From Methylotenera sp. (GTDB lineage: Bacteria > Pseudomonadota > Gammaproteobacteria > Burkholderiales > Methylophilaceae): DNA of 64,000 bases. The notes under the pieces are model-generated. The model saw nothing but the letters and a program-made list of their open reading frames with translations, searched no databases and was not told the DNA's origin. Of the stretch, positions 35,681 to 48,566 are shown in pieces. The translations under genes and the position numbers were made by a program. Location: assembly GCA_030652995.1 (NCBI GenBank), contig JAUSAG010000040.1, forward strand, positions 32,679-96,678, written 5' to 3'. How positions within the stretch are numbered: the stretch's first letter is position 1; the number at the start of each line of letters is the position of its first letter.

Positions 35681-38492
35681 GAGAGCGAACCTCGCCAGAA
35701 CCAAATAGGTTGCTAACACAGCGCCCACAAATATGCGGATGTTCGACGTCAGAGCCAACATCAGCACGATAATGCCAGCAACGGTCACATTTAACGTGTG
35801 CACTTGGCGCTACTTGTATGTCTAGGCTACCTGCACGTTGATGCAAGGTGGCGCGCGACGTGATGAGTACAAAACGTAAATCATTACCTAAACCATTTAA
35901 CGCCTCAAATACAGTACCTTCGGCATAAATATCCAGCTCAGATTGCAATGATGACCCAATCAAACCTGCTGCACGCTTTTCCTCTATGGCTTTATTCGCC
36001 ACTGCACGCACGTCTAAAACTGTCTGCCATGATTGAATGTCTGCTTCAGTCAGGCTGTGCTTAGGTAATTCATACCAAACATCTTCAAACACAGTTTTAT
36101 CTGCATCAAGCGCCAGTGTTTGCCAGATCTCGTTCGCGGTAAAGCTCAAGATTGGCGCCATTAAACGCATCATGGTGTGCGTAATGTGATGCAGCGCACT
36201 TTGTGCGGCACGACGTGCATGCGACGTTTCACCTGCGGTGTAGAGGCGGTCTTTGAGAATATCTAAGTAAAAACCACCTAAATCTTCTGAGCAGAAGCTC
36301 ACGAATTTCTGTACTGCCAAATGAAATTCGTAACGGTCGTAATCTGCCAAAACTTCCGTTTGCAGTTTTTCAGTCAAGTACAAAGCATACTGGTCAATTT
36401 CTAACCATTCATCGACTGGGAGCAAATCTTTACTTGCATCAAAATCTGCTATATTAGCCAACAGAAACTTCATGGTATTACGAATACGGCGATAGCTCTC
36501 CGCAACGCGCTTTAAAATTTCGTCTGAAATCGTGAGTTCGCCAGAGTAATCAGTTGAGGCTGTCCACAAGCGCAGAATGTCCGCACCATAAGTGTCCATC
36601 ACCTTTTGTGGCGCAACCACGTTACCCTTGGATTTACTCATTTTATGACCAGAGCCATCCACCACAAAACCGTGCGTGAGCAAGGCTTCATAAGGCGCAC
36701 GGCCATCAATCGCACAACCAGTAAGCAAACTGGATTGGAACCAACCACGGTGCTGGTCAGAACCTTCAAGATATAGGTCGGCTGGAAAATTAAGCTCTGG
36801 GCGACGCTTAAGCACAGCGGCATGCGTAGCGCCTGAGTCGAACCAAACATCCAGCGTGTCCGTCACTTTTTTATATTGCTCAGCGTTCTGTGGCGCGTGC
36901 TGCGCTAAGAAAGTAGCTCCATCCAGACTAAACCAAGCTTCTACACCTTTTTGTTCTGTGAGCAATGCAGCCTGCTCTAACAGAGTAACCGTTTGCGGAT
37001 GTGGCTCACCCGTTTCTTTGTGCACAAACAAAGGCATAGGCACACCCCAGTTACGTTGACGCGATACGCACCAATCGGGACGGTTTTTAATCATTGCTTC
37101 CAAACGGGCACGTCCCCAGCTTGGGAAAAACTCAGTGTTATCTACTGCTTTATTCGCATGCTGGCGCAGGCTCACACCTTGCGCGTCAGTCTCGTTCATT
37201 CCGATAAACCACTGATGTGTCGCCAATTGCATCAATGGTGTTTTATGGCGCCAGCAATGTGGGAAGCTGTGATTCAACCTTGCACTAGCTAATAAATGAC
37301 CACTTTCTTGCATAGCGGCCAGAATCACTTTATTAGCGTCTTGCCTTGTTAAACCACGAATGGCTTCAAACTCCACTAATTCACTATTAAAAAATTTACC
37401 ATCACCGCCCATTAACACGCGTGGTTTTTCATTCGGAAAATTAGCGCGCATGACTAGCCAGTCGTCATTACCATGCGCTGCAGCGGTATGCACCAAACCC
37501 GTTCCGGCTTCGGTCGTTACATGTTCGCCACAGATGATAGGCACTTGACGGTTATCGAAAGGATGTTGAAGTTGTAAATCCTTTAATGCAGAGCCCTTAC
37601 ATGAGGCGATGGCTTGGTAGTTGTCTTCACCATAGCGGTTCAGCGTACTTGCAACCAACTCATGAACTAGTACCAGCAAGCCTTTGCTGGTTTGAATTAA
37701 ATCGTAATCAAACTCAGGGTGTACGCTCACTGCTTGGTTGGCTGGCAACGTCCATGGCGTTGTTGTCCAAATCACAGCATAGGTATCACCTTGAATTGTT
37801 TCATGCAAGCCAAACGATTTGCTTAAAGCCGCGTTATCCGCTATTTTAAAACCCACATCAATCGCTGGTGAATTCACATCTTCATATTCCACCTCAGCCT
37901 CAGCCAATGCTGATCCGCAATCGACACACCAATGTACAGGTTTGCTACCCTGATATAAATAACCGCTTTTATAAATTTCACCCAAAGCACGCATGATGTC
38001 GGCTTCGGTTTTAAAGTCCATCGTCAGATATGGATTATCCCAATCGCCCAGCACCCCTAAACGAATGAAGTCTTTTTTCTGACGCTCAACTTGCTCTTTA
38101 GCGTATTCACGGCAAAGTTCGCGGAATTTGGCAGGATCAATATTTTTACCGTGATTTTTTTCTACCACCAACTCAATTGGCAAACCGTGGCAATCCCAGC
38201 CCGGCACATAAGGCGCATCAAAACCAGACATGGTTTTCGACTTAACAATAATGTCTTTTAAGATTTTATTCACCGCATGGCCAATGTGAATATCGCCATT
38301 GGCATAAGGAGGCCCATCATGCAGTATAAATTTCTTGGCACCTTTTCGTGCTGTGCGAATACGCTGGTAAAGCTGCGTATCGGTCCATTTCTTTAACCAT
38401 GCAGGCTCACGTTTAGCTAGGTCGCCCCGCATAGGAAACGTAGTTTCAGGCAGGTTTAATTTGTATTTTGAATCTTTATTTGCTTCGGTCAT
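35673..38492 (-). CDS. ileS: Isoleucyl-tRNA synthetase
   Basis: A 939-residue class I synthetase. It has HIGH in [15 protein letters not shown] (about residue 67-70), the editing domain, KMSKS in [11 protein letters not shown] (about 610), an anticodon-binding domain and a C-terminal zinc finger [12 protein letters not shown]...CGRC. It charges tRNA-Ile. It sits in the order murJ-ribF-ileS-lspA, with 35 bp after ribF. Confidence 0.98.
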   Translation of the reverse strand: MTEANKDSKYKLNLPETTFPMRGDLAKREPAWLKKWTDTQLYQRIRTARKGAKKFILHDGPPYANGDIHIGHAVNKILKDIIVKSKTMSGFDAPYVPGWDCHGLPIELVVEKNHGKNIDPAKFRELCREYAKEQVERQKKDFIRLGVLGDWDNPYLTMDFKTEADIMRALGEIYKSGYLYQGSKPVHWCVDCGSALAEAEVEYEDVNSPAIDVGFKIADNAALSKSFGLHETIQGDTYAVIWTTTPWTLPANQAVSVHPEFDYDLIQTSKGLLVLVHELVASTLNRYGEDNYQAIASCKGSALKDLQLQHPFDNRQVPIICGEHVTTEAGTGLVHTAAAHGNDDWLVMRANFPNEKPRVLMGGDGKFFNSELVEFEAIRGLTRQDANKVILAAMQESGHLLASARLNHSFPHCWRHKTPLMQLATHQWFIGMNETDAQGVSLRQHANKAVDNTEFFPSWGRARLEAMIKNRPDWCVSRQRNWGVPMPLFVHKETGEPHPQTVTLLEQAALLTEQKGVEAWFSLDGATFLAQHAPQNAEQYKKVTDTLDVWFDSGATHAAVLKRRPELNFPADLYLEGSDQHRGWFQSSLLTGCAIDGRAPYEALLTHGFVVDGSGHKMSKSKGNVVAPQKVMDTYGADILRLWTASTDYSGELTISDEILKRVAESYRRIRNTMKFLLANIADFDASKDLLPVDEWLEIDQYALYLTEKLQTEVLADYDRYEFHLAVQKFVSFCSEDLGGFYLDILKDRLYTAGETSHARRAAQSALHHITHTMMRLMAPILSFTANEIWQTLALDADKTVFEDVWYELPKHSLTEADIQSWQTVLDVRAVANKAIEEKRAAGLIGSSLQSELDIYAEGTVFEALNGLGNDLRFVLITSRATLHQRAGSLDIQVAPSAHVKCDRCWHYRADVGSDVEHPHICGRCVSNLFGSGEVRSHA

Positions 38493-38527
38493 TCAAAAAT
38501 CTCACTATTCATCTTCGTCTTTTCCAC

Positions 38528-39436
38528 CTAGGCGGGGATGACGGTATTAAAAAAATCCCGCGCAGCGACTACATCAGCCGCAATTTGCGCTTTCAATGCC
38601 TCTAAACTTTCAAACTTCATTTCATCACGTATTTTGTGCAAAAACTCAACATGCACGTGTTTGCCATACAAGTCCGCATTAAAATCCAGCACATGTACTT
38701 CTAATGACAACTTAGGTACACCCGCAATTGTTGGGCGCACACCTAAATTTGCCACCGCATTCAAACCGTCTAATTTTACTGCATATACGCCAGTGAGTGC
38801 AGGCCGCTCATGCCGCATATGTACATTAGCGGTAGGAAAACCAAGTTGCCGTCCGCGCTTTGCGCCGTGCACCACCTTGCCGCTTATGCTATATGGCCTG
38901 CCCAAGAGCAACGCTGCCTCTTGCAAGTTTCCAGCGGCCAAGGCTGAACGTACACGCGTACTAGATACGCGCGCATTAGCCAAACTCACTTGTGGCAAAC
39001 TTATTAAATTAAACTTCTTTTCTACAAAATCAACGACAGAACCCGCACGCATCGCGCCAAAGCGAAAATCCTCACCGACTAAAATCGCTTCTGCATGCAA
39101 AGCCTCACGCAAAATTGTCTGCATAAATTCTTCCGCAGTCACTTTGGCAAAACGCCGATTAAAGCGGCACACATACACGCGCTCAACACCTGTTTTTGCA
39201 AAATATTCAAGCTTCTCACGCAGGGAACATAACCTAGCCGGCGCACTCTCTGGCGTAAAAAACTCACGAGGGTGCGGCTCAAATGTCATCACAGCGGCAG
39301 TTAAATTAAGCGTCTCTGCAGTTTGTATCAATTGATTGATCAAGGCTTGATGCCCTGAATGCATGCCATCAAAATTACCTATCGCTAACGCGCATGGCGG
39401 CTGCAAGCTATCTGGGATATGCCTGAACACCTGCAT
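38528..39436 (-). CDS. ribF: Riboflavin kinase / FAD synthetase
   Basis: A 302-residue bifunctional enzyme: N-terminal nucleotidyltransferase with GNFDGMHSGHQALI (His of the HIGH-like site) and RFGAMRAG, and C-terminal kinase domain with GRQLGFPTANVHM. It converts riboflavin to FMN and FAD. It begins directly at the murJ stop. Confidence 0.96.
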   Translation of the reverse strand: MQVFRHIPDSLQPPCALAIGNFDGMHSGHQALINQLIQTAETLNLTAAVMTFEPHPREFFTPESAPARLCSLREKLEYFAKTGVERVYVCRFNRRFAKVTAEEFMQTILREALHAEAILVGEDFRFGAMRAGSVVDFVEKKFNLISLPQVSLANARVSSTRVRSALAAGNLQEAALLLGRPYSISGKVVHGAKRGRQLGFPTANVHMRHERPALTGVYAVKLDGLNAVANLGVRPTIAGVPKLSLEVHVLDFNADLYGKHVHVEFLHKIRDEMKFESLEALKAQIAADVVAARDFFNTVIPA

Positions 39437-40981
39437 TTAACGATTCACCCGACGTATATAATCGCGTGGTCTGAAGCCCAACAGCATCAACGTGGAGAAA
39501 TAACTGGCCGCACCCAACGCCACCAAGCCGCTCATATACATTAAACGTTTGATTAAAGTAAATTCCAACCAAGCCCGTGCATCACCCATCGCCACGTAGA
39601 GCACGCTGCCCATGATAACAAGCCCTACTAATAATTTAAGTAAAAATAGCATCCAGCCTGATTGCGGCTTAAAAATACCAGCGTGTCGCAAATGATAGTA
39701 AAGTAGCCCAGCATTAAGACACGCGCCTAAGCCAATTGATAACGCCAAGCCTACGTGACGTAAATCCAAAACAAACACGAACAGCACGTTCATCACTTGT
39801 GTTATCAACAAAGTGAAAATTGCAATTTTAACGGGGGTTTTAATGTTTTGCCGTGCGTAAAAACCTGGTGCCAATATCTTAACCATAATTAACCCTAGCA
39901 AACCTATACTATAAGCAATCAAAGCTTGCTGCGTCATAGCAACGTCCAAAGGCGAGAACTTTCCATAGTAGAACAATGATGTCACTAAAGGAGTCGCCAA
40001 CACTGCTAGCGCCACTGCAGCAGGTGCCGCCAAAATAAACGTTAGACGTAATCCCCAATCCAGTAATTGTGAGTATTCACTATCATCTTTACCTGCATAA
40101 GCCTTGGATAAGCTTGGTAGCAAAATAGTCCCTAACGCCACGCCTAGTACCCCAGTAGGAAACTCCATCAAACGGTCTGCATAATACAGCCAACTCACAC
40201 TACCTGTTATTAAAAATGAGGCGAATATCGTGTTAAGAATCAATGAAATCTGCGCTACCGACACACCGAGCACAGCTGGCCCCATCAGTTTTAATATACG
40301 CCAAACGCCTTCATCATCACGCTTAAAGTCAAACTTGGGCAGTAAGCCAATTTGCCTTAAGAACGGCACCTGAAATACCAACTGTAAAAAACCACCGATG
40401 AACACCGCCCATGCCAGCACTTTAATCGGCTCATCAAAATAATCTGCAAAAAATAATACAGCGGCGATCATCGAGACATTGAGCCACACCGGCGTAAACG
40501 CTGGAATACCGAACTTGTTATAGGTGTTGAGCACCCCACCCGCCATCGAAACCAGCGAGATAAAGAAAATGTAGGGGAACGTAATACGTAGCAATTCAAC
40601 CGTCAACTGCATTTTTACAGCATCAGCCCTAAAGCCTGGGGCAATTAAAGTCACAATCCAAGGTGCGGCCAACATACCCAACAAAGTGACTATAACTAAG
40701 ATGATACCCATCCAGGTTGCGACGCGGTTGATCAGGGCATGCGTCTCATCAAAACCACGCTGACTTTTATACTCACCCAGAATAGGTACGAATGCCTGAC
40801 TAAACGCACCCTCTGCCGAAACTCGGCGTAACAAATTGGGGATTTTAAACGCAACAATAAACGCATCGCTCAACATGCCGGCACCGAACACGCGCGCGAT
40901 CAAGGTGTCGCGTACAAACCCTAAAATACGCGACACAAAAGTCATACTGCCGACTTTAGCCAGCGCTTTGAGTAAATTCAT
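39437..40981 (-). CDS. murJ: Lipid II flippase MurJ
   Basis: A 514-residue protein with about 14 membrane helices of the MviN/MurJ family. It begins [33 protein letters not shown] and has [16 protein letters not shown] near residue 55. It flips lipid II across the inner membrane for peptidoglycan synthesis. It is the first gene of the minus-strand ribF-ileS-lspA operon and diverges from rpsT. Confidence 0.96.
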   Translation of the reverse strand: MNLLKALAKVGSMTFVSRILGFVRDTLIARVFGAGMLSDAFIVAFKIPNLLRRVSAEGAFSQAFVPILGEYKSQRGFDETHALINRVATWMGIILVIVTLLGMLAAPWIVTLIAPGFRADAVKMQLTVELLRITFPYIFFISLVSMAGGVLNTYNKFGIPAFTPVWLNVSMIAAVLFFADYFDEPIKVLAWAVFIGGFLQLVFQVPFLRQIGLLPKFDFKRDDEGVWRILKLMGPAVLGVSVAQISLILNTIFASFLITGSVSWLYYADRLMEFPTGVLGVALGTILLPSLSKAYAGKDDSEYSQLLDWGLRLTFILAAPAAVALAVLATPLVTSLFYYGKFSPLDVAMTQQALIAYSIGLLGLIMVKILAPGFYARQNIKTPVKIAIFTLLITQVMNVLFVFVLDLRHVGLALSIGLGACLNAGLLYYHLRHAGIFKPQSGWMLFLLKLLVGLVIMGSVLYVAMGDARAWLEFTLIKRLMYMSGLVALGAASYFSTLMLLGFRPRDYIRRVNR

Positions 40982-41101
40982 GCTTTATCGTTATAATGTG
41001 TGTGAATAGAAGAAAGCAGATTATTAAAAATATTTTGCATGATTTTAACATGCCACGTGTCATCACGTAGTAATTGCTGATGATATTTGCGTTATTTTAA
41101 C

Positions 41102-41130
41102 TTGCAATAATTTTATAAAATAGTTAGTAT
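41102..41130 (+). promoter_or_regulatory. Candidate sigma-70 promoter of rpsT
   Basis: TTGCAA (41102-41107), a 17-bp spacer, and TAGTAT (41125-41130) lie about 51 bp before the rpsT ATG. Upstream sequence is AT-rich (an UP-element-like stretch). It matches 4 of 6 bases at each hexamer. Confidence 0.5.
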
Positions 41131-41181
41131 AGCGGGCTTAGTATTTTGAATAGCTTTTAGGCAACTTTTAGGAAAAAACAG

Positions 41182-41445
41182 ATGGCAAATACCGCACAAG
41201 CAAGAAAACGTGCTCGTCAAGCAGTTAAGCAACGTGCTCACAATGCAAGTTTGCGCTCTACTTTGCGTACAGCAATTAAAAAAATTATTAAAGCTGTAGA
41301 AGCTGGCGACAAAGCCGCAGCTACTGCTGCTTACAGTGAAAACGTAAGCATCATTGACCGCATTGCAGACAAACAAATCATTCACAAAAACAAAGCATCA
41401 CGTCATAAAAGCCGTCTAAACGCAGCGATTAAGGCAATGGCTTAA
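41182..41445 (+). CDS. rpsT: 30S ribosomal protein S20
   Basis: An 87-residue basic protein, [21 protein letters not shown]..., matching S20 over full length, including the C-terminal [17 protein letters not shown]. It binds 16S rRNA early in 30S assembly. TTAGGAAAAA precedes the ATG. A strong terminator follows. Confidence 0.98.
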   Translation: MANTAQARKRARQAVKQRAHNASLRSTLRTAIKKIIKAVEAGDKAAATAAYSENVSIIDRIADKQIIHKNKASRHKSRLNAAIKAMA

Positions 41446-41475
41446 TTATTGTTTAGATAGATTTTTTGCTTACAC

Positions 41476-41517
41476 AGCAATAAAAAAGCCGAATTTATAT
41501 TCGGCTTTTTTATTGCT
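41476..41517. terminator. Rho-independent terminator after rpsT
   Basis: An 18-bp perfect stem (41476-41493 with 41500-41517) surrounds a 6-nt loop; the core is AAGCCGAA/TTCGGCTT with A and T tracts inside the arms. It can act for rpsT and for the convergent purK. Confidence 0.93.
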
Positions 41518-41552
41518 ATCACATTCAAATTCCACACATGCAGACATTCTTC

Positions 41553-41687
41553 TTAAACCCAGATTTTCTATTAGGTTAAAATGTTGTTAAAAACCGTTCT
41601 TAGTGAGATTGTTTGGCAAATCATGAATATAATTCTTGGGCAGACTCAGGGCGAACGAAGTTTTGGCTAATGGGGAGTCTGGGCTAA
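41553..41687. repeat. REP-like inverted-repeat element (copy B)
   Basis: TTAAACCCAGATTTTCTATT begins at 41553 and is matched by a diverged reverse complement ending at 41687 (CTAATGGGGAGTCTGGGC). Between them CAGACTCAGGGCGAACGAAG (41641-41660) resembles the CTTCGACTAGCTCAGGGG part of copy A. It fills most of the 329-bp gap (41446-41774) between rpsT and purK; nothing else but the terminator is visible there. Confidence 0.6.
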
Positions 41688-41774
41688 ATTTAAGCGTTGA
41701 TGCACATTGGATCTTACGCTTGGCATTCTAGAAAATTCTGTTAACTTATTTAGTTACGCACGACCTCAGCGCAA

Positions 41775-42947
41775 CTAATCCCCTATATTCAAGTCCGACC
41801 GCACCTGCATTGCCTGCTTGATTGCCTCATCACGACTTGCGTTAACGATAGTGTAATGCCCCATTTTTCTTCCCGCACGCGCCGCTTGCTTACCGTATAA
41901 ATGCAATTTAAGTTGCGGATTACCCAATGCAAACTGCCATGCTGGTTCAGCCTGCAGTAACGCGCCATCATCGGGCCAAATATCGCCTAACAGATTCACC
42001 ATCACGGCAGGGCTATGCTGCCGACTACTACCCAACGGCAAGCCAGTCATTACGCGAACTTGCTGTTCAAATTGGTTGGTGATACAAGCATCTATCGTGT
42101 AATGACCAGAATTATGCGGGCGTGGTGCAATTTCATTCACCAATAACTCACCATTGCATACAAAAAACTCCACGCCTAATACACCGGTATATTCCAACTT
42201 CTCGGCCACACTAATGGCCAGTTTTTGCGCTTGATGATTCACAGCATCGCTACCTCGAGCTGGCACAATAGAAACATCCAAAATACCGTTAAGATGACTG
42301 TTTTCAGTTGTTGGAAATGTAGCTACATGGCCATTCACACCTCGCGCCAAAACCACTGAAACCTCATAATCAAGTTTCAGCATTTTTTCCAGCACGCATT
42401 CCTCTTGAGAAAACTCTGCAAAAGCCTGTTCAGCCTCAGCCAAATTAGCCACACGCGCCTGACCTTTGCCGTCATAACCAAATCTGGCTACTTTAAGAAT
42501 GGCAGGGTAAATGTCATGATCATCTGCAGGTAAATCATTCACAGCATTAATCACCACATAAGGCGCCACTGGCAGACCCGCTTCTTTAAGAAAGTTTTTC
42601 TCACTTACACGATGCTGAGCAATAGCAACGCTTTGTGCTGAAGGGCGCACTATGATGCTTTTAGCCAAAGTTTCTAATGTTGCTGCTGGAACGTTTTCAA
42701 ATTCAGTAGTGACTGCTTGACAGCTCTCAGCCATTTGCTTGAGCGCCGCGGCATCATCATATTTTGCACAAATATGTACATCTGCAATTTTACCAGCAGG
42801 GCTGTTTTCATCCGGGTCTAATACGGTAACCTTATAGCCCATTTCATGGGCAGCAATCACAAAAAAACGGCCAAGCTGGCCGCCACCTAGCATGCCCAAC
42901 ATTGCTTGTGGCAAGATCACTAATTGTTGCTCTAAATTTTGGTTCAT
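41775..42947 (-). CDS. purK: N5-carboxyaminoimidazole ribonucleotide synthase
   Basis: A 390-residue ATP-grasp enzyme with MLGGGQLGRFFVIAAHEMGYKV, EFENVP, VLKVARFGYDGKGQ-like (ILKVARFGYDGKGQA), EIAPRPHNSGHYTIDAC. It makes N5-CAIR from AIR, ATP and bicarbonate for purine synthesis. It is downstream of purE by 64 bp and likely cotranscribed. Confidence 0.97.
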   Translation of the reverse strand: MNQNLEQQLVILPQAMLGMLGGGQLGRFFVIAAHEMGYKVTVLDPDENSPAGKIADVHICAKYDDAAALKQMAESCQAVTTEFENVPAATLETLAKSIIVRPSAQSVAIAQHRVSEKNFLKEAGLPVAPYVVINAVNDLPADDHDIYPAILKVARFGYDGKGQARVANLAEAEQAFAEFSQEECVLEKMLKLDYEVSVVLARGVNGHVATFPTTENSHLNGILDVSIVPARGSDAVNHQAQKLAISVAEKLEYTGVLGVEFFVCNGELLVNEIAPRPHNSGHYTIDACITNQFEQQVRVMTGLPLGSSRQHSPAVMVNLLGDIWPDDGALLQAEPAWQFALGNPQLKLHLYGKQAARAGRKMGHYTIVNASRDEAIKQAMQVRSDLNIGD

Positions 42948-43011
42948 ATATTAACTGCTATTAAATTTAAGTTTTTTACTAACGATGATCAACTAATAAA
43001 ACCTACCAACT

Positions 43012-43512
43012 TCAAGGTTGATCATTCAACACCATGTTGTGTACTTTTTCAGCTTGCTTTTTACGGAAATCAGCAAGTTTATTAGCTAAATCCGTATCAT
43101 GATTAGCAAGTATAGCCACTGCAAATAAGCCTGCATTCGCTGCACCAGCATCCCCAATCGCAAAAGTAGCCACTGGGATACCTTTTGGCATTTGCACGAT
43201 CGATAGCAATGAGTCCTGCCCTTGCAAGTGCTTAGAAGGCACTGGCACACCGAGTACTGGCAGTGTCGTTTTAGCCGCCACCATGCCTGGCAAATGCGCG
43301 GCGCCTCCTGCACCTGCAATAATAACTTGAATGCCATTTGCTACCGCAGTCTCGGCAAATTGAAACATTAAATCGGGAGTACGATGTGCCGAAACGACTT
43401 TAGCTTCATAAGCCACACCAAAGTCAGCCAACATTTGTGCTGCATTTTCCATTACAGGCCAATCGCTATCTGAACCCATGATAATCGCTACTAACGGTTT
43501 GGTGTTTGCCAT
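43012..43512 (-). CDS. purE: N5-carboxyaminoimidazole ribonucleotide mutase
   Basis: A 166-residue class I PurE with [21 protein letters not shown] and [25 protein letters not shown]. It moves the carboxylate made by PurK from N5 to C4, completing the two-step route. The pair lies downstream of proB on the same strand, 24 bp away. Confidence 0.97.
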   Translation of the reverse strand: MANTKPLVAIIMGSDSDWPVMENAAQMLADFGVAYEAKVVSAHRTPDLMFQFAETAVANGIQVIIAGAGGAAHLPGMVAAKTTLPVLGVPVPSKHLQGQDSLLSIVQMPKGIPVATFAIGDAGAANAGLFAVAILANHDTDLANKLADFRKKQAEKVHNMVLNDQP

Positions 43513-43536
43513 ATTTTTCCCTTTACAGCAATTGTT

Positions 43537-44670
43537 TTACAATAAAACTAAACTATCACGGTGGATTAATTCCGCCTCATCCATGTAACCTAATATAGAC
43601 TCTATCTCGTGGCTAGGTTTGCGCATAATTCTGGCCGCCTCACTCGCCGAATAATTCACCAAGCCACGCGCTATTTCCGTACCTTGCACATCTACACAAG
43701 CTACAACATCACCACGCTCAAAATAACCCTCTACTGCAGTTACGCCTATCGGCAGTAAGCTTTTACCTTCAGATTTCAACACTTTGACAGCACCAGCATC
43801 AAGTACTAATTTACCTGTCATACGTAAATGATCTGCAAGCCATTGTTTACGAGCGACTGTTTTCATTTGTGTCGCTTGTAGATGCGTACCAATGGCCACA
43901 CCAGCACTTAAACGGACTAATACGTCGACTTCACGACCCGATGCAATAACAGTATGTGCGCCACTGCGTGCGGCACGCTTTGCGGCTAGTATCTTTGTAA
44001 GCATGCCGCCGGTACCAACGCTACTGCCTGCGCCACCCGCCATTTGCTCCAAAGCCAAGTCACCAGCTGTCGCGTGTTGAATAAAAGTCGCGTCAGGGTC
44101 TTTGCGTGGATCGGCAGAATACAAGCCTTGCTGATCAGTTAAAATCACCAAGGTATCTGCTTCTATCAAATTTGCCACCAGTGAAGCCAAGGTATCATTA
44201 TCACCAAAACGAATTTCGTCGGTAACCACAGTATCGTTTTCATTGATGATCGGAATCACCTTCATATCCAACAAAGTGCGCAACGTGCTACGTGCATTGA
44301 GATAGCGCTTTCTATCGGCCAAATCATCATGCGTCAGCAACACTTGCGCAGTATGCAAGTGATGCTGACTGAAACAGCTTTCGTACATTTGAACCAATCC
44401 CATTTGCCCGACAGCTGCTGCGGCCTGCAATTCATTCACTGCGGTTGGGCGTTTTTTCCAGCCTAAACGCTGCATGCCTTCAGCCACGGCCCCGCTTGAA
44501 ACCAAGACTATTTGCCTGCCCTGCTGCGCCAGCATTGCAACCTGCGCCGCCCACGCGGCAATTGCCGTTTGATCTAACCCGTTGCCATCATTGGTGACCA
44601 AACTAGAGCCCACTTTAACCACAATGACTTTTGCATCCAGCACCAAAGATTTAAATTCAGGCGATTTCAT
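43537..44670 (-). CDS. proB: Glutamate 5-kinase with PUA domain
   Basis: A 377-residue enzyme: amino-acid kinase domain with [27 protein letters not shown] and NENDTV, plus a C-terminal PUA domain (about 285-370; [18 protein letters not shown]). It starts proline synthesis. I chose ATG 44670, 1 bp after the obgE stop; the longer frame from 44715 lies inside obgE. Order obgE-proB is usual in Betaproteobacteria. Confidence 0.96.
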   Translation of the reverse strand: MKSPEFKSLVLDAKVIVVKVGSSLVTNDGNGLDQTAIAAWAAQVAMLAQQGRQIVLVSSGAVAEGMQRLGWKKRPTAVNELQAAAAVGQMGLVQMYESCFSQHHLHTAQVLLTHDDLADRKRYLNARSTLRTLLDMKVIPIINENDTVVTDEIRFGDNDTLASLVANLIEADTLVILTDQQGLYSADPRKDPDATFIQHATAGDLALEQMAGGAGSSVGTGGMLTKILAAKRAARSGAHTVIASGREVDVLVRLSAGVAIGTHLQATQMKTVARKQWLADHLRMTGKLVLDAGAVKVLKSEGKSLLPIGVTAVEGYFERGDVVACVDVQGTEIARGLVNYSASEAARIMRKPSHEIESILGYMDEAELIHRDSLVLL

Positions 44671-44671
44671 A

Positions 44672-45778
<1,107 letters not shown>

Positions 45779-45993
45779 TCAATTAGCGTAATTATCGCGC
45801 AGGATTTTGTTTTGTAGGGAAATTTTATGAAGGAGTGGCGTAGTTATTCATATTAGCAATACTTGCCAGCTTGCTGGTTTAGTATTGGTTATCAGTTTAA
45901 CTCTGACGCCCGACTGAATAAAATTTTTATACAGAACACCAAAGACTAGCGAGAATGCGCGAATTGATGAAACATTCAGGCTAGGTGTACCAA

Positions 45994-46024
45994 ATAAAAA
46001 AGCCTCATCAAACGATGAGGCTTT
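45994..46024 (-). terminator. Rho-independent terminator after rpmA
   Basis: AAAGCCTCATC (45999-46009) and GATGAGGCTTT (46014-46024) form an 11-bp perfect stem around AAAC. On the minus strand it is followed by TTTTTATTT. It ends the rplU-rpmA transcript. Confidence 0.92.
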
Positions 46025-46042
46025 GATTATTGTTAATTTAAC

Positions 46043-46303
46043 TTAAGCTGTAACAATAATACTAACAGTATGGCGCTTTAATGCACCTTTAATTGCAAAA
46101 GCTACTTTACCATCAGCTTTAGCATATAAAGTGTGATCTTTACCCATACCTACATTTTCACCAGCGTGCATTTTTGTACCGCGCTGACGCACGATAATGC
46201 TACCTGCTGTTACTACAGTTTCACCAAAGGCTTTGACACCTAAACGTTGTGAGTGCGAATCGCGACCGTTACGTGAACTACCACCTGCTTTTTTGTGTGC
46301 CAT
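46043..46303 (-). CDS. rpmA: 50S ribosomal protein L27
   Basis: An 86-residue protein, [22 protein letters not shown]..., full L27 length with the standard uncleaved N-terminal extension that reaches the peptidyl-transferase centre. It lies 50 bp after rplU. Confidence 0.98.
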   Translation of the reverse strand: MAHKKAGGSSRNGRDSHSQRLGVKAFGETVVTAGSIIVRQRGTKMHAGENVGMGKDHTLYAKADGKVAFAIKGALKRHTVSIIVTA

Positions 46304-46353
46304 GATTTAATCCTTTAGCTCTAAAACTACTTAATTACAGTTGCTTACACTGC

Positions 46354-46668
46354 TTATTTAGCAGCGATTGCTTCAATTTTAATTTCAGTAAAACTTTGGC
46401 GATGGCCTTGTGTTTTACGGTAATGTTTACGACGACGGAACTTGAAAATCATAACCTTGTCGCCACGACCGTGCGAAAGCACAGTTGCTTTAACTGTTGC
46501 GCCTTTAATGATAGGTGAACCTATTGTTACATTGTCGCCATCTGAAACCATTAAAATTTGATCCAGCGTTACAGTACCGCCGACTTCAACTTCCAATTTT
46601 TCAACTTTCAATCTTTCGCCTTGAATTACGCGATATTGTTTGCCACCAGTTTTGATTACTGCATACAT
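46354..46668 (-). CDS. rplU: 50S ribosomal protein L21
   Basis: A 104-residue protein starting [14 protein letters not shown] with the C-terminal [17 protein letters not shown] signature. It is the first gene of the rplU-rpmA unit, divergent from ispB across a 212-bp intergenic region that must hold both promoters. Confidence 0.98.
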   Translation of the reverse strand: MYAVIKTGGKQYRVIQGERLKVEKLEVEVGGTVTLDQILMVSDGDNVTIGSPIIKGATVKATVLSHGRGDKVMIFKFRRRKHYRKTQGHRQSFTEIKIEAIAAK

Positions 46669-46880
46669 GATTATGCCTTTAACTCATACTTCAAAAGAAT
46701 CGCGCATTATACGCAAAATATCCTGCAAAGCAAACCATAATCTCAAGCTTAATCAAAAAAATATGGTAATTGCTCTGGGGCGCTAATTCTCTCACATTTT
46801 CACACCAAATTACACAAGCAAATTTAGGAAGCTAAATAGGCTGTGCTAAAATAATCGCTCAATTTTCAGGCTCGTACAAC

Positions 46881-47849
46881 GTGACACTAAGCATTATTCA
46901 ATCTGGCATCACTGACGACATGCGCAAAGTGGATGACGTCATCCGCCAATCGCTACATTCTGAGGTCGCCCTCGTTAACCAGGTTGCAGATTATATCGTC
47001 AACAGCGGGGGTAAGCGTTTGCGCCCCATGTTGGTATTATTATCTGCTGGACTATTTGGCGATATTCAAGCGCAACACCACCAACTTGCCGCCGTAGTTG
47101 AGTTCATTCATACCGCGACCCTATTACACGACGATGTCGTGGATGAATCAGCAAAACGACGCGGGCAAAGCACAGCTAACGCGCTGTTTGGCAATGCGGC
47201 CAGTGTATTGGTAGGCGATTTTGTGTATTCCCGCGCATTTCAAATGATGGTTTCAGTGCAGAACATGCGCGTAATGGAAGTATTAAGTAGCGCCACTAAC
47301 GTGATTGCAGAGGGTGAAGTATTGCAATTACTGAATGTGAATAATGCGGATATTACTGATGACGCCTATTTACGCGTGATCCACTACAAAACGGCTAAGT
47401 TATTTGAAGCCGCAACTCGCTTAGGTGCAATTATTAGCCAAGCCAGCGCGCATGATGAAGCGGCATTAACCGTATATGGCATGCACTTAGGTACAGCATT
47501 CCAATTGATTGATGACATTCTTGATTTAAGCGGTGACAGCGATGCTATTGGCAAAAACCTGGGTGACGACTTAGCCGAAGGCAAACCTACACTGCCGCTA
47601 CTATACGCCATGCGCAACAGCGACAGCGCGCAAAGTCAAATGATTCGAAATGCCATTGAGCAAGGTGGGTTGGAACATTTACCACAGGTGATAGAAGCTG
47701 TAAAAAACTCAGGCGCGCTCGAGCACGTTAAAAAGCTTGCTGAAGCCGAAGCCGCTATTTGCTGTGTAGCTATTGCGCACTTTCCTGAGTCACAATTCAA
47801 GCGGGCGTTGATTGCGTTAGCTGATTTTGCAGTGAAACGTAGCTTTTAA
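46881..47849 (+). CDS. ispB: Octaprenyl diphosphate synthase (polyprenyl synthetase)
   Basis: A 322-residue trans-prenyltransferase with the first Asp-rich motif LLHDDVVDES, the second in LIDDILDLSGD, and GGKRLRPML. It makes the side chain of ubiquinone, the electron carrier feeding the respiratory chain above. It starts at a GTG with AGG about 10 nt upstream; other starts cannot be excluded. Confidence 0.95.
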   Translation: MTLSIIQSGITDDMRKVDDVIRQSLHSEVALVNQVADYIVNSGGKRLRPMLVLLSAGLFGDIQAQHHQLAAVVEFIHTATLLHDDVVDESAKRRGQSTANALFGNAASVLVGDFVYSRAFQMMVSVQNMRVMEVLSSATNVIAEGEVLQLLNVNNADITDDAYLRVIHYKTAKLFEAATRLGAIISQASAHDEAALTVYGMHLGTAFQLIDDILDLSGDSDAIGKNLGDDLAEGKPTLPLLYAMRNSDSAQSQMIRNAIEQGGLEHLPQVIEAVKNSGALEHVKKLAEAEAAICCVAIAHFPESQFKRALIALADFAVKRSF

Positions 47850-47950
47850 TTCAACTGCGACTTGTATTTATATCTTGAACTTTAGATATGGAAATTAGGT
47901 TAACATTACTTAAAGCCATTAAATATAAGCCATAAAATTATATTCAATGG

Positions 47951-48322
47951 TTAATTCAAGGTGATTTTCTCACCGCTATCTGCATGATAATAAGTTAAAT
48001 GTGCGCAACTGCTACTACCAGCGGTAAGCGAGCCGTCAAACAGCGACTGCCCTTCAACATCAACTACGGCATAGCCATTGTGATACAAAGTCACTTCTGC
48101 CAGTTTAGGCGTTTTAGCTTTATTTTGACGCATAGCAAAACTAACGCAATTATCTTCTTCCGCTTCAGAATAAACCTCCCAATCTTGCCCACCAGCCAAT
48201 TGAGACAACCAACTCGGCAAGTCAACTTCGACACGGCAAATAATAGGCTCATCCCACTCTGGATGATGCACCTCGGCCTGAGCCAGCTCAATTGCGTTAC
48301 GTTGATTAGTAGTTTCTGTCAT
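47951..48322 (-). CDS. Hypothetical 123-residue protein
   Basis: An acidic protein with no signal peptide or membrane helix. It contains HHPEWDEPIICRVEVDLPSWL, DWEVYSEAEEDNCVSFAM and a C-terminal SSSCAHLTYYHADSG. The frame is well formed, with codon use like its neighbours, and lies opposite to ispB and pilD. I recognise no family. Three cysteines (29, 59, 106 approximately) are spread along the chain. Confidence 0.6.
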   Translation of the reverse strand: MTETTNQRNAIELAQAEVHHPEWDEPIICRVEVDLPSWLSQLAGGQDWEVYSEAEEDNCVSFAMRQNKAKTPKLAEVTLYHNGYAVVDVEGQSLFDGSLTAGSSSCAHLTYYHADSGEKITLN

Positions 48323-48566
48323 ATTATTGTCCTATTGCTAAGTACACTTATTATAATATTGATTACAATGCTTATATTTGTGACGAGTTGAATTAATTTC
48401 AAGTAGCTTGACTTGAAAATTTCACTAAATCTTAGCTGAAGTCACTATTAGTTTAGTTACCGTATGGCTTTAGTGGCTAAACGATTAAACGATGCCTTAC
48501 GTTTACAGTTGTTTAACGGCACTTTATAAGTAAATAGTTAATTAAAAATAAAAATTAAGGATTGTT

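Noticed and set aside
38538..39335. 265-residue open frame opposite ribF
   Set aside because: The opposite strand encodes a complete RibF with all motifs; the antisense product is Ser/Thr/Lys-rich without a family.
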